Source: Bradyrhizobium diazoefficiens (lineage in GTDB: Bacteria > Pseudomonadota > Alphaproteobacteria > Rhizobiales > Xanthobacteraceae). Taken from it: 64,000 bases of DNA. Shown one piece after another: positions 52,640-62,689 of the stretch. The number at the start of each line of letters is the position of its first letter. The stretch's first letter is position 1. A program made the position numbers and the translations under genes. Location: positions 310,001-374,000 of the forward strand of contig NZ_JAFCKW010000002.1 of the NCBI RefSeq assembly GCF_018129965.1. The letters run 5' to 3'. The notes under the pieces are model-generated. The model had not been told where the DNA came from. It made no database searches and saw nothing but the letters and a program-made list of their open reading frames with translations.

Positions 52640-54451
52640 CTAGGCCTGTTCGATTTCTTCGCGGAGCATTTCCAGTTCGAGCCAGCGCTCTTCGGCGGCG
52701 GACAATTCGTGATGCGCCTTGGCGATGGCGGCGGACGTATCGTCGAATTTCTTGCGATCCTTGACGTAAAGCTTGGGATCGTCCAGCACACGCTGCAGCT
52801 TGGCGATGTCAGCCTGCAGCGATTCCATCTTCTTCGGCAGCGTTTCCAGCGCGTGCTTCTCGTTGAAGCTCAGTTTGCGCTTGGATGTGGATGTGGGAAC
52901 GCCGGGCCGATCCTCCTTTTTCTCCGCTGAAGCTTGCGCTTTCGCGACCTCGCGCTTCAGGTCGGCGCCGCGCTGGATCAGCATGTCGCTGTAGCCGCCG
53001 GCATATTCGGTCCACTTGCCGTTGCCCTCCGGCGCGATGACCGAGGTGACGACGCGGTCGAGGAAGTCGCGGTCGTGGCTGATCAGGATCACGGTGCCCT
53101 CGTAGTCGCCGAGCATGTCTTCGAGCACGTCGAGGGTTTCGAGGTCGAGATCGTTGGTCGGCTCGTCCAGCACCAACAGGTTGGACGGTTTCGCCAGCGC
53201 ACGCGCCAGCATCAGGCGGCCGCGCTCGCCGCCGGAGAGCACTTCCACCGGCGTGCCGCGCTGCTCCTGCGCGAACAGGAAGTCCTTCATGTAGCCGACC
53301 ACGTGCTTGGGCTTGCCGCCGACCATGATCTGGTCGCCGCGGCCGCCGGTCAGCGCCTCCGCCAAGGTCGATTTGGGATCGAGGCTTTCGCGGTGCTGGT
53401 CGAGCGTGGCTGTTTCCAGGTTGGCGCCGAGACGTATCGTGCCGAAGTCCGGTTGGTCCCCGCCGGTGAGCAGATTGACCAGCGTGGTCTTGCCGGCGCC
53501 GTTCGGCCCGACGATGCCGAGCCGGTCGCCGCGCTGGATGCGGGTCGAGAAATGGTCGACGATGATGCGCGCGCCATAGGCCTTGGTGACGCCCTTGGCC
53601 TCGATCACCAGCTTGCCGGATTGCTCGGCTTCGGCGGCGGCGAGGCTGGCGGTGCCGGCCGTGCCGCGATAATTCCGCCGCTGGTCGCGCAGTGCATGCA
53701 GATTGCCGAGCCGCTTGACGTTGCGCTTGCGGCGGCCGGAGACGCCGTGGCGCAGCCAGTGCTCCTCGTCGACGATCTTGCGGTCGAGCTTGTGCTGGTC
53801 GCGCTCTTCCTCCGCCAGCACCTCGTCGCGCCAGGTCTCGAACGAGGCAAAGCCGCGGTCGATCTGCTTGATCTTGCCGCGGTCGAGCCAGGCCGTGGAG
53901 CGCGAGAGATTGGTGAGGAAGCGGCGGTCATGGCTGATCATCACCAGCGCGCTGCGGCGGCTGGCGAGCTCCTTTTCCAGCCACTCGATGGTGGCGAGAT
54001 CGAGATGGTTGGTCGGCTCGTCGAGCAGCAGGATGTCGGGCGAGGGCGCAAGCACATAGGCCAGCGCCGCGCGGCGAGCCTCGCCGCCGGAGAGATTGTG
54101 CGGGTTCTCGTCGCCGCTGAGGCCGAGTTGCTCCAGCAGATAGCGCGCCTGATAGGAATCGTCGCCGGGCGCGAGCCCGGATTCGACATAGGCGAGGACG
54201 GTCTTGTGCTCGCCGAAATCCGGCTCCTGCTGGAGGTAGCGTACCGTGGCGCCCGGCTGCACGAAGCGCGTGCCGCTATCGGGCTCGACGAGGCCCGCCG
54301 CGATCTTCAGCAGCGTCGACTTGCCGGAGCCGTTGCGACCGATCAGGCAGACCCGCTCGCCGGTCGCAACGCTGAGCTCGACGCCTGACAGCAGCGGCGT
54401 GCCGCCGAAGGTCAGCTTGATGTCTTTCAACTGGATCAGCGGCGGCGCCAT
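52640..54451 (-). CDS. ABC-F family ATPase (Uup-like)
   Basis: The 603-residue protein has two ATP-binding cassettes: Walker A GRNGSGKST near 38 and GPNGAGKTT near 312, signature motifs LSGGEARR and LSGGERGR, and no membrane helices. A charged coiled-coil C-terminal domain (about 520-603) is like Uup. ABC-F proteins act on ribosomes or DNA structures rather than transport. The YaiI-type gene ends 2 bases before its start, so they share a transcript. Confidence 0.9.
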   Translation of the reverse strand: MAPPLIQLKDIKLTFGGTPLLSGVELSVATGERVCLIGRNGSGKSTLLKIAAGLVEPDSGTRFVQPGATVRYLQQEPDFGEHKTVLAYVESGLAPGDDSYQARYLLEQLGLSGDENPHNLSGGEARRAALAYVLAPSPDILLLDEPTNHLDLATIEWLEKELASRRSALVMISHDRRFLTNLSRSTAWLDRGKIKQIDRGFASFETWRDEVLAEEERDQHKLDRKIVDEEHWLRHGVSGRRKRNVKRLGNLHALRDQRRNYRGTAGTASLAAAEAEQSGKLVIEAKGVTKAYGARIIVDHFSTRIQRGDRLGIVGPNGAGKTTLVNLLTGGDQPDFGTIRLGANLETATLDQHRESLDPKSTLAEALTGGRGDQIMVGGKPKHVVGYMKDFLFAQEQRGTPVEVLSGGERGRLMLARALAKPSNLLVLDEPTNDLDLETLDVLEDMLGDYEGTVILISHDRDFLDRVVTSVIAPEGNGKWTEYAGGYSDMLIQRGADLKREVAKAQASAEKKEDRPGVPTSTSKRKLSFNEKHALETLPKKMESLQADIAKLQRVLDDPKLYVKDRKKFDDTSAAIAKAHHELSAAEERWLELEMLREEIEQA

Positions 54452-54453
54452 GG

Positions 54454-54957
54454 TCAGCCTTGACTCGCATTGTGGCTCGTTGCGGCCTGGTCGGCGCGGC
54501 GGCGCTGGATCCGGCGCAGCGTCTGGTCGAGCGCCGAGAGGAAGGTGGAACGGTCGCGCGGCGCGAACGATCGCGGGCCGCCGGTGACTTCGCCGGCCGA
54601 GCGCAGATCGGTCATCAGGTTACGCACCGCCAGCGTCATCCCGATCGATTCCTCCGTAAACGGTTTGCCGTTCGGGGCGATCACGTCGGCGCCGGCCTTG
54701 ACGCAGCGGCTGGCCAGCGGGATGTCCGAGGTGACGACGACGTCGCCGGGCCTGACCCGCTCGACGATCCAGTCGTCGGCAGCGTCCATGCCGGCGCCCG
54801 CCGCGATACGCTCGATCAGCGGGTCTTGCGGCACGCGGATGAAATTGCCGGCGACGACGCTCACGGGCACGCCATGCCGGAGTGCGACGCGGTAGATCTC
54901 GTCCTTCACCGGACAGGCGTCGGCGTCGACATAGATGCGGGCGGAGGTGTCGGTCAT
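54454..54957 (-). CDS. YaiI/YqxD-family (DUF188) protein
   Basis: The 167-residue protein has the family pattern [17 protein letters not shown] near 9-25, [14 protein letters not shown] and [10 protein letters not shown], conserved Asp residues of a PIN-like fold. The role is unproven, perhaps a nuclease. It leads the two-gene unit with the ABC-F ATPase. ATG 54957 starts at the conserved N-terminus. Confidence 0.88.
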   Translation of the reverse strand: MTDTSARIYVDADACPVKDEIYRVALRHGVPVSVVAGNFIRVPQDPLIERIAAGAGMDAADDWIVERVRPGDVVVTSDIPLASRCVKAGADVIAPNGKPFTEESIGMTLAVRNLMTDLRSAGEVTGGPRSFAPRDRSTFLSALDQTLRRIQRRRADQAATSHNASQG

Positions 54958-55064
54958 TCGCCGCGTGGTACCCCATTCGGGCCGCAAAGGCGAGGGGATT
55001 GACCGCTGTTCCCCGGGGCCTACGATGAGCCCGGACACACTGAGATGACAGGGAAGATGACCCC

Positions 55065-55865
55065 ATGCCGAACCGGCTCGAAACCTGGCGCGTCGAGGCC
55101 TACAACACCGCCAAGCAATCCGAAAACAAGATGCATGACGACAATGTGGCGCGTCGTTTCGGCTTTTCCGGCGGGCTGGTCCCCGGGGTCGACGTCTTCG
55201 CCTACATGATGCACGTGCCGGTTGCCCGCTGGGGCCGCGATTTTCTGGAGCGCGGGCTGATCGAGGCCCGCTTCATCAAGCCGGTCTATGACGGCGAGAC
55301 CGCCGATGTCGAGGCCACCGAGCATCATGACCAGCTCACGATCGAGGTCTTCAGCCGCGCCGAGCTGTGTGCGACCGGAACGGCCTCGCTGCCGGCGATT
55401 GCGCCTGTGGTCGCGTTGGACGACTATGTCGAAATGCCCGCGGTGGCCGAGCGCAAGCCGGTCAATTCAGCGACCTTCGAGACCGGCAAATGGCTTGGTA
55501 CTGAACCGCGCCGCTGGATCGGGCAGGCGGCGTCCGATTATCTCGCCGATATCCGGGAGACCGATCCGATCTTCGCGCGCGAGGGGCTCGGCCATCCCGG
55601 CCTGATCCAGCGGGTGATGAATCGCGTGCTGGTCGACAACACCATCCTGGGTCCGTGGATCCATGTCGGCAGCCGGATGCAGCTGCTGTCGGCCGCGCGC
55701 ATCGGCGACGAGATCACCGCGCGTGCGAAAGTCACCGCGAGCTACGAGAAGAAGGGCCACCGCTTCGTCGAACTCGATGCGCTCGTCGTCGCCAACGGCA
55801 CCACGCCGATCGCCCACTGCCATCACACCGCGATCACCCAGCCGCGCGAGCAGGCGGTGGCTTAG
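55065..55865 (+). CDS. Double-hotdog (MaoC-like) protein of unknown substrate
   Basis: The 266-residue protein looks like two hotdog domains in tandem: [23 protein letters not shown] in the first half resembles the MaoC substrate loop; the second half ([34 protein letters not shown]) matches a hotdog strand pattern. The Asp/His hydratase dyad is not obvious, so enzymatic class is uncertain. It is a single gene. Confidence 0.7.
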   Translation: MPNRLETWRVEAYNTAKQSENKMHDDNVARRFGFSGGLVPGVDVFAYMMHVPVARWGRDFLERGLIEARFIKPVYDGETADVEATEHHDQLTIEVFSRAELCATGTASLPAIAPVVALDDYVEMPAVAERKPVNSATFETGKWLGTEPRRWIGQAASDYLADIRETDPIFAREGLGHPGLIQRVMNRVLVDNTILGPWIHVGSRMQLLSAARIGDEITARAKVTASYEKKGHRFVELDALVVANGTTPIAHCHHTAITQPREQAVA

Positions 55866-55896
55866 CGACGAGGCGAACGTGTAACCTCAAAGACGG

Positions 55897-55998
55897 TGTC
55901 ATTCCCCGCGAAGGCGGGGAATCCAGTACGCCGCGGCGTCTCGGTCAATCACGACTGCCTCGAGTACTGGATCGCCCGGTCAAGCCGGGCGATGACAG
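55897..55998. repeat. Palindromic intergenic repeat
   Basis: TGTCATTCCCCGCGAAGGCGGGGAATCCAGTAC ends are matched by GTACTGGATCGCCCGGTCAAGCCGGGCGATGACA. Two inner hairpins (CCCCGCGAAGGCGGGG; GCCCGGTCAAGCCGGGC) are clear. It separates convergent genes. Confidence 0.75.
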
Positions 55999-56023
55999 TG
56001 TTTATGGAGGCAGAAGAACAACC

Positions 56024-58396
56024 CTACGCCGCCTTGCCCTTCGCATCCTGGATCGCGCGCCACACCCGTTCTGGGGTCAGCGGCATGTCGATGTGCTTGA
56101 TGCCGTAGTCGGAGAGCGCGTCGACCACGGCGTTGACCACGGTCGACAGGCTGCCGGCGCAGCCGGCTTCGCCGCAGCCCTTGCTGCCTAGCGGATTGGT
56201 CGTCGCCGGCACCGGATGATCGCCGACCGTCATGTTCGGCACGTCCTCGGCGCGGGGCAGCGCGTAGTCCATCAGCGAGCCCGTGATCGGCTGGCCGCTC
56301 TCGTCGTAGCGAACCTGCTCCATCAGCGCCTGGCCGATGCCCTGGACCACGCCGCCATGGAGCTGGCCCGCGACCAGCATCGGGTTGATCACCGTGCCGA
56401 AATCGTTGACCGCGCTGTAGCGCACGATCTGCACCACGCCGGTGTCAGGATCGACCTCGACCTCGGCAACGTGGCAGCCGTTCGGAAACGCCGAGGCGAC
56501 CGGCTCGCTGGTGTGATCGACATCGAGGCTGTCAGGCACGCCGTCCGGCGTCTTGCCGTCGTGAAGCTTCTTGGCGAGCTCCATGATGTCGATGCTGCGG
56601 TCGGTGCCGGCGATGGTGAAGCTGCCGCCGGCGAACTCGATGTCGGCCTCGGATGCCTCCAGGATGTGAGCCGCGGCGCGCTTGCCCTTTTCGATGACCA
56701 GCTTGGAGGCCTCGACGATGGCCTGGCCACTCGCGGTGATCGAGCGCGAGCCGCCGGTGCCGTTGCCGGTGTGAACAATGTCGCTGTCGCCCTGCACCAG
56801 CTTGACGCTGTCGAAGGGAACACCGAGCTGCGCGCACAGAACCTGCGCGAAGGCCGACGCATGGCCCTGGCCGTAGTCGAGCGTGCCCGTGATGAGCTGC
56901 ACGCTGCCATCGGGGTCGAACACGATCTTGCCGAGCTCGGGGCTCGGCGGCGCGGTGACCTCGAGATAGGAGCCGACGGCGATGCCGCGCAGCTTGCCGG
57001 CCTTCTTGCTTTCCTTCTTGCGCTTGGCGAAATTCTCGTGATCGGAAATCTCCAGCGCCTTGTTGAAGACCGCCTGGAAGTCCCCGCTGTCATAGGTGAC
57101 GCCGGAGGACGCGGCGAACGGGATCTGGCTCGGCTTGATGAAGTTGCGCTTGCGCAAGGTCAGCCGGTTGATGCCCATCTCGTCGGCGGCCCGGTCGATC
57201 AGCCGCTCCATGTAGTAATTGGCCTCGGGCCGGCCGGCGCCGCGATAGGCGCCCATCAGCGTGGTGTTGGTCAGCACGGTCTTGATGTCGACGCCCATCA
57301 GAGGCGTGCGGTAGACGCTCGAAAAGTTCTTGCCGGTGTTGAGCGAGAGCGGGCCGGGCGCAACACCGGTGATGTAGGCGCCAAGATTGCCGTAGCCGGA
57401 CAGCTTCGCTGCGAGGAAGTGCCCCTCGGCGTCGAGCGCCAGCTCGGCGTGGATCTTTTGCGCGCGGCCGTGGCTGTCGGAAAGGAAGGCGGTCGAGCGC
57501 TCGTCCAGCCACTTCACCGGGCGGCCGAGTTCCTTCGCCGCATACAGTATACACATGTACTCGGGATAGTTGACGTTCTTCATGCCGAAGGAGCCGCCGA
57601 CATTGGCGGTGAGGATGCGAACCTTCTCGTTCGGCACCTTCAGGTTCTTGGCGAGATTGGCGCGGTTGCCCGCAACGCCCTGCGTCGGCATCTGGATGGT
57701 GTAGCGCTCGGTCGTCTTGTCGTAGGAGGCAAGGCCGACGCGGGGCTCCATCGAGACCACGGCAACCCTGGTGTTCTCGATGTCGATCCTGGTGACGTGG
57801 GCCGCGCTGGCGAACGCCGCGTTGACCTTGTCCATGTCGCCATAGTGGTAGTCGAGCGCGACGTTGTTCGGGATGTGGTCGTAAAGCTGGGGGGCACCGG
57901 GTTTGGCGGCCTCCTCGGGATCGGTCACCGCGGGCAGCGGCTCGATGTCGAGCTCGACCGCCTCGGCGGCATCGCGCGCCTGGGCCAGTGTCTCCGCCAC
58001 CACGAAGGCGACGGGATCGCCGACGAAGCGGACCTTGTCGGTCGCCAGCGGCTGGCGATTGGTCTGGCGCAGGGGCGAGCCATCGCGGCTCTTCAGCGGC
58101 AGGCCGCAGGTAAAGGGGCCATAGCCGGCGGCATCGAGGTCCTGTCCGGTCCACACCCCCAGCACGCCCGGCATCGCCCTGGCGGCATCGAGGCCGATGC
58201 CGCGGATCACGCCATGGGCATGCGTCGAACGGACCACCACGGCATAGGCCTGGCCGGGCAGGTTGAAATCGTCGGTATAGCGGCCCTTGCCGCGCACCAG
58301 GGTATCGTCTTCCTTGCGGCGGACCGGCTGCCCGACGCCGTATTTTTGCAGTGCAATAGCGTTTTCGAGCGTGGACGATTTGGTGTGTTCTTGCAT
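56024..58396 (-). CDS. Xanthine dehydrogenase / CoxL-family molybdopterin-binding large subunit
   Basis: The 790-residue protein matches the large subunit of molybdenum hydroxylases. The active-site loop reads MGAYRGAGRPEA near 390, i.e. the AYRGAGR type of form II CoxL-like proteins, not the AYRCSFR of true CO dehydrogenase. GVGQ-type motifs (GQGHASAFAQVL, GTGGSRS, NPLGSKGCGEAGC) for molybdopterin cytosine dinucleotide binding are present. FAD (medium) and 2Fe-2S (small) subunits are not adjacent. Confidence 0.88.
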   Translation of the reverse strand: MQEHTKSSTLENAIALQKYGVGQPVRRKEDDTLVRGKGRYTDDFNLPGQAYAVVVRSTHAHGVIRGIGLDAARAMPGVLGVWTGQDLDAAGYGPFTCGLPLKSRDGSPLRQTNRQPLATDKVRFVGDPVAFVVAETLAQARDAAEAVELDIEPLPAVTDPEEAAKPGAPQLYDHIPNNVALDYHYGDMDKVNAAFASAAHVTRIDIENTRVAVVSMEPRVGLASYDKTTERYTIQMPTQGVAGNRANLAKNLKVPNEKVRILTANVGGSFGMKNVNYPEYMCILYAAKELGRPVKWLDERSTAFLSDSHGRAQKIHAELALDAEGHFLAAKLSGYGNLGAYITGVAPGPLSLNTGKNFSSVYRTPLMGVDIKTVLTNTTLMGAYRGAGRPEANYYMERLIDRAADEMGINRLTLRKRNFIKPSQIPFAASSGVTYDSGDFQAVFNKALEISDHENFAKRKKESKKAGKLRGIAVGSYLEVTAPPSPELGKIVFDPDGSVQLITGTLDYGQGHASAFAQVLCAQLGVPFDSVKLVQGDSDIVHTGNGTGGSRSITASGQAIVEASKLVIEKGKRAAAHILEASEADIEFAGGSFTIAGTDRSIDIMELAKKLHDGKTPDGVPDSLDVDHTSEPVASAFPNGCHVAEVEVDPDTGVVQIVRYSAVNDFGTVINPMLVAGQLHGGVVQGIGQALMEQVRYDESGQPITGSLMDYALPRAEDVPNMTVGDHPVPATTNPLGSKGCGEAGCAGSLSTVVNAVVDALSDYGIKHIDMPLTPERVWRAIQDAKGKAA

Positions 58397-58485
58397 GGAA
58401 ATGACCTAAAAAGCCGGCAATTGCGCGTTTTGTGGGCGCTCTGGAGGACCGGGTCCCTTCAAATAACCCACCACCTCGTTCACGA

Positions 58486-58522
58486 CAACGCACGAATGGG
58501 CATGGTCCCATGTGATGCGTTG
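58486..58522. other. Long imperfect hairpin between the CoxL-like and Ppx genes
   Basis: CAACGCA-cga-ATGGG pairs with CCCAT-gtga-TGCGTTG around the loop CATGGT, giving a 12-bp stem with one internal bulge. It lies in a divergent promoter region and could be an operator or a leader structure. Confidence 0.4.
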
Positions 58523-58607
58523 TTGCGCAGGACTGGTGCGCTGCTAATGTTTAAGGCGAAAAACCAATTCCAGCTCGGCCCGAACCGGCCGCGGAAAGAC
58601 AGTCTAG

Positions 58608-59681
58608 ATGAATGACCACACGCGGCTCCGCGACGGCCATGCGCCGCACGGTGGGCTCGAGGGGTCGATGGCGGCGGTGGCGTTGGCCCCCGAACCGGCC
58701 GTCGCCGCGCAAGCGCCGGGATCCGGCGTCTACGCGGCGCTCGACCTCGGCACCAACAATTGCAGGCTCCTGATCGCCTGTCCGACCAGCGACGGCTTTC
58801 GCGTGGTCGATTCCTTCTCGCGCATCATTCGGCTCGGCGAAGGCGTCTCGGCAACCGGCTGCATCAGCGAGGCCGCGATCGAGCGCGCGATCGCGGCGCT
58901 CAGCATCTGCCGCGACAAGATCAACCTGCGCAAGGCGCGGCGGCTCCGGCTGATCGCGACCGAAGCCTGCCGCGCGGCCTCCAACGCCGAAGGTTTCCGC
59001 AGCCGTGTCGCGGCCGAGACCGGTATCGAGCTCGAGGTGATCGACCGCCAGACCGAGGCCTCGCTTGCCGTGCTCGGCTGCTCGCCGCTGATCGACCCCA
59101 AAGGCCGGGGCGCGATTCTGTTCGACATCGGCGGCGGATCGACCGAGCTCGTGCGGATCGAGCGCGATCCGCAGAATCCGGAGCCGCGCATCAAGGCCTG
59201 GATGTCGATCCCGCTTGGCGTCGTGACGCTCGCCGAGAAGTTCGGCGGCCGCGACGTGACGCCGGAGATCTACGCCGCGATGGAACAGGAGGTCGCGAGC
59301 CATGTCGGGCCGTTCGCCGAACGGCACGGCGGCGATCTCGCCGACATGCACCTGCTCGGCACCTCCGGCACTGTGACGACGCTCGCCGGGATTCACCTCA
59401 ACCTGGCGCGCTACGACCGTCGCCGCATCGACAGCGTCTGGATGAACGATGCCGACATCACCGCGACCATCGGCAAGCTGCTCGGCATGAGCTACGAGGA
59501 ACGCGCGAGCAACAGCTGCATCAGCGTCGAGCGCGCCGATCTCGTGTTGGCAGGCTGCGCCATTCTCGATGCGATCCGCCGCGCGTTCCCGCTGCCGCGC
59601 CTGCGCGTCGCCGACCGGGGTCTCCGCGAGGGCATGCTGGTCGAGATGATGCGCGAAGACGGCGCGCTCAGGAGCTGGTGA
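58608..59681 (+). CDS. ppx: Ppx/GppA-family exopolyphosphatase
   Basis: The 357-residue protein has the actin-like phosphate-1 motif LDLGTNNCRLL near 45, FDIGGGSTELV near 165 and LGTSGTVTTLAG. It hydrolyses polyphosphate or pppGpp. It is shorter than the E. coli enzyme (about 500) and lacks the C-terminal HD part, as in other alphaproteobacteria. The rlmE gene starts 1 base after its stop. Confidence 0.88.
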   Translation: MNDHTRLRDGHAPHGGLEGSMAAVALAPEPAVAAQAPGSGVYAALDLGTNNCRLLIACPTSDGFRVVDSFSRIIRLGEGVSATGCISEAAIERAIAALSICRDKINLRKARRLRLIATEACRAASNAEGFRSRVAAETGIELEVIDRQTEASLAVLGCSPLIDPKGRGAILFDIGGGSTELVRIERDPQNPEPRIKAWMSIPLGVVTLAEKFGGRDVTPEIYAAMEQEVASHVGPFAERHGGDLADMHLLGTSGTVTTLAGIHLNLARYDRRRIDSVWMNDADITATIGKLLGMSYEERASNSCISVERADLVLAGCAILDAIRRAFPLPRLRVADRGLREGMLVEMMREDGALRSW

Positions 59682-59682
59682 G

Positions 59683-60372
59683 ATGGCGAAGGACACCACC
59701 GGCCGCCTGCACGTTCAGGTCAAGACCGGCGGCAAGCGCAAATTGTCGTCGAAGCTGTGGCTGGAGCGGCAGCTCAACGATCCCTATGTCGTCAAGGCCA
59801 AGGCGCTCGGCTATCGCTCGCGCGCCGCGTTCAAGCTGCTCGAGATCGACGACAAATACCGCTTGCTGAAGCACGGAATGTCAGTCGTCGATCTCGGCGC
59901 CGCGCCGGGCGGCTGGAGCCAGATCGCCGCCAAGCGCGTCGGTTCTGTCGACGGCAAGGGCAAGGTCGTCGCGATCGATCTGCTGGAAATGCCCGAGATC
60001 GCCGGCGTCGATTTCGCCCAACTCGACTTCATGGACAACGACGCCCCGGCCAAGCTCAATGCCATGCTCGGCGGCGGCGCCGACATCGTGATGTCCGACA
60101 TGGCCGCCAACACCACCGGCCACCGCAAGACCGACCAGCTGCGCATCGTCGGCCTGATCGAGACGGCTGCGTCGTTTGCCTGCGACGTGCTGAAGCCCGG
60201 CGGGACGTTCCTGGCCAAGGCGTTCCAGAGCGGCGCCGACGCCGAACTTCTGGCCCAGCTCAAGCGCGACTTTGCGACCGTGCGCCACGTCAAGCCCGCC
60301 GCGAGCCGTCAGGACTCGTCCGAGCGCTACGTGCTGGCGACGGGGTTTCGCGGCGGCACAAGCCGGGAATAG
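59683..60372 (+). CDS. rlmE: 23S rRNA 2'-O-methyltransferase RlmE (FtsJ)
   Basis: The 229-residue protein has the SAM loop VVDLGAAPGGWSQ near 65-77 and the FtsJ K-D-K-E tetrad: Lys in YRSRAAFKLLE, Asp in SDMAANTTGHRKTD, Lys in FLAKAFQ and the final Glu in SSERYVLATGF. It methylates U2552 of 23S rRNA. The upstream ppx is directly joined, a conserved pair in Rhizobiales. Confidence 0.93.
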   Translation: MAKDTTGRLHVQVKTGGKRKLSSKLWLERQLNDPYVVKAKALGYRSRAAFKLLEIDDKYRLLKHGMSVVDLGAAPGGWSQIAAKRVGSVDGKGKVVAIDLLEMPEIAGVDFAQLDFMDNDAPAKLNAMLGGGADIVMSDMAANTTGHRKTDQLRIVGLIETAASFACDVLKPGGTFLAKAFQSGADAELLAQLKRDFATVRHVKPAASRQDSSERYVLATGFRGGTSRE

Positions 60373-60449
60373 TGGTCTGACCTTGTCGTTCGCGCTTGAG
60401 CCGATCGGGACGTGCCGGACCGGTTTGGGGCGCACGAAACCTCTGCGGC

Positions 60450-60869
60450 TCAGGCCGTCCTCGATGTCGAGGCGTTGCCTTTCAGGCCCAGATTGAGAAT
60501 ACAGCTGATCGCGACGTAAATCACGCCGAGTGCGAGGGATGTGGTGATGATGTCCCGCCAGATTTTCGGGTCACGTGGACTATTCACGAGACCGGGTGCG
60601 TGGACAACGGACCAATTCAAGAACAGGACGGCAAGCTCGGCTGCGCAAAGCTTCGGCGAGTTGGTGAAGCGCAGCATGGGTCTCAGCAGCAGAACGTCCA
60701 CCAGCCAGAATGGCAGGGCCAGGATGGCCATATGGATCGAACCAACGAGGACCGCCCCCCAGAAGGTCGAGTGTCCGGCCAAGAGGGCCGTCAGGCCATT
60801 CCAGGTCAGAACTGCAAGCACATAGGCGATGGACTGAACCGACACGTTCTGCAGATAGTCGTCATGCAT
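60450..60869 (-). CDS. Small integral membrane protein of unknown function
   Basis: The 139-residue protein has four hydrophobic segments (about 14-32, 38-60, 75-92, 108-128). ATG 60869 is chosen because GAGAGGCAGG lies upstream and the protein begins MHDDYLQNVS. No family is recognised. It is convergent with rlmE. Confidence 0.65.
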   Translation of the reverse strand: MHDDYLQNVSVQSIAYVLAVLTWNGLTALLAGHSTFWGAVLVGSIHMAILALPFWLVDVLLLRPMLRFTNSPKLCAAELAVLFLNWSVVHAPGLVNSPRDPKIWRDIITTSLALGVIYVAISCILNLGLKGNASTSRTA

Positions 60870-61078
60870 GGCCTGCCTCTCTCGGGTTAGCCGCCTCGTT
60901 CTGGCGGTGTCCACGAGGTGAACAGGCGATATCTAGTCACGAGGCCGAGCCCATTGAAGTCCGTCAGGGGCCAAGATCGCTACAGAATATCCTTGGAGAC
61001 AGAAGCTCAAGCGCCGGTGCTGACGGTACCGGATGGTTCCCGTGAGCGAGGACGTTCCCAGGCGTGAAGGTCCGCTCC

Positions 61079-62569
61079 TTACCCGAGCCGCTGATCCCGG
61101 GCGTCGCCAGTGCCCTCGCTGGCGGCCTTGACCGCCGCTTTGTCGGCACTCTTGTCCGCTCCCTTGCGGCTGGAAATATCCGCCACCTTGCGACCGGAAA
61201 TCTCGTGGCCGGCGTCGGCGGGCATCTGCCAGAAGAAGAATGCCGAGGCCGCCGAGGTCAACGCCACCACGACGAAGGCGGGCGCGAACACGGTGGCGTT
61301 GAGCTCGCTGACATGGCTGAGCCACATCGTGGTCTCCACCGAGGCTGCGCCCACCGCGACGCCGGCGGAGACCGCCAGCTGCTGGTTGACGCTGACCAGC
61401 GTGGTGGCGCGGCTCATCTGCGCGGTCTCGACCTCCGCATAGGCGACGGTGTTGATCGCGGTGAACTCGAGCGACCGGAAGAAGCCGCCGACCACCAGGA
61501 TCACCATGATGATCAGCAGTGGCGTCGTCACCGTGAAGAGAGCGCAGATACCGAGGAAGAACGCGCTGACGATCGCGTTCACCGTCATCAAATTACGGAA
61601 TCCGAAGGTGCGGATGATGCGCGCCGCCAGCGTCTTCATGCCCATGGCGCCGAGCGAGGAGCCGAAGGTGACGAGGCCGGAATGGAACGGCGACAGCCCG
61701 AAGCCGATCTGCATCAAGAGCGGGAGCAGGAATGGCAATGCGCCGATGCCGAGCCGGAACAGGAATCCGCCGAGCACGGCCGCGCGTAGCGTCGGCAGAT
61801 TCAGCAGCGAAAAGTCCAGCACCGGCGATCCCGTTCGTCTGGCGTGAATGACATAGAGCGTCATCGAGATCGATCCGCCGACGACCAGCGCCGCGACCGT
61901 GCTCCACGGCAGCAGATTGAGTCCGGCCACCGACAGGCCGAATGCGATGCCGGCGAGCCCGAGCCCGGCGAGCATCATGCCGTAGAGATCGAACCGCTCG
62001 CGCTCCTCGGCCTTGATCGGATCGATGAACTTCAACGCCATGAAGATGCCGAGCAGCCCGATCGGAATGTTGATCAGGAAGATCCAGTGCCACGAGGCAT
62101 AGGTCGTGATGAAGCCGCCGAGCGGCGGGCCGATCACGGGACCGATCAGGGCAGGGACCGTCACCCACGCCATCGCATTGACCAGCGCGCTCTTGTCGAC
62201 CGAGCGCAGCAGCACGAGGCGCCCGACCGGCGTCATCATCGCCCCGCCCATGCCCTGCAGGATGCGGGCGAACACGAAATCGGTGACCGAGGTCGAGAGC
62301 GCGCAGCCGACCGAGCCGACCATGAACACGCCGACCGCGATCGCGAATACCATCCGCGCGCCGAATCTGTCAGCTGTCCAGCCGCTCGCCGGAATGAACA
62401 CCGCCAGCGACAGCAGATAGGAGGTGATCGCGAGCTTCAGCGTCAGCGGGCTGCTGCCGATGTCGGCCGCGATCGCCGGCAGCGAGGTGGCGATCACCGT
62501 CGAGTCCATGTTTTCCATGAACAGGGCGGTGGCCACGATCAGCGGAATGACGCGTTGCTTGTCGACCAT
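61079..62569 (-). CDS. DHA2-family MFS multidrug exporter (EmrB/QacA type)
   Basis: The 496-residue protein has the DHA2 N-terminus (FMENMDSTVIATSLPAIAADI near 17-37), motif A FGARMVFAIAVGVFM, motif C-like VPALIGPVIGPPLGGFI and about 14 hydrophobic segments. It likely exports drugs or metabolites with H+ antiport. The Lys/Ala-rich C-terminal tail (ADKSADKAAVKAA) is soluble. No membrane-fusion protein or regulator is adjacent. ATG 62569 is chosen as the first Met of the family N-terminus. Confidence 0.88.
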   Translation of the reverse strand: MVDKQRVIPLIVATALFMENMDSTVIATSLPAIAADIGSSPLTLKLAITSYLLSLAVFIPASGWTADRFGARMVFAIAVGVFMVGSVGCALSTSVTDFVFARILQGMGGAMMTPVGRLVLLRSVDKSALVNAMAWVTVPALIGPVIGPPLGGFITTYASWHWIFLINIPIGLLGIFMALKFIDPIKAEERERFDLYGMMLAGLGLAGIAFGLSVAGLNLLPWSTVAALVVGGSISMTLYVIHARRTGSPVLDFSLLNLPTLRAAVLGGFLFRLGIGALPFLLPLLMQIGFGLSPFHSGLVTFGSSLGAMGMKTLAARIIRTFGFRNLMTVNAIVSAFFLGICALFTVTTPLLIIMVILVVGGFFRSLEFTAINTVAYAEVETAQMSRATTLVSVNQQLAVSAGVAVGAASVETTMWLSHVSELNATVFAPAFVVVALTSAASAFFFWQMPADAGHEISGRKVADISSRKGADKSADKAAVKAASEGTGDARDQRLG

Positions 62570-62689
62570 GACGGATTGGTAATGAAAATCGGAAGGACGA
62601 TGGAGTTGCGGCTTAACACCGCGACTCGGCAGGGACCATGGCAGATCAACGCATAGCACCTAAATCCCGCGTAACAACGGTGTGACCCT

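Noticed and set aside
52934..54388. 484-codon frame opposite the ABC-F ATPase
   Set aside because: Mirror frame; the minus-strand gene has all ABC motifs.
56024..58396. True aerobic CO dehydrogenase
   Set aside because: The active-site loop is AYRGAGR rather than AYRCSFR and the other two subunits are missing.
56216..58615. 799-codon open frame opposite the CoxL-like gene
   Set aside because: Antisense shadow of a well-supported molybdoenzyme gene; low-complexity composition typical of such mirrors.
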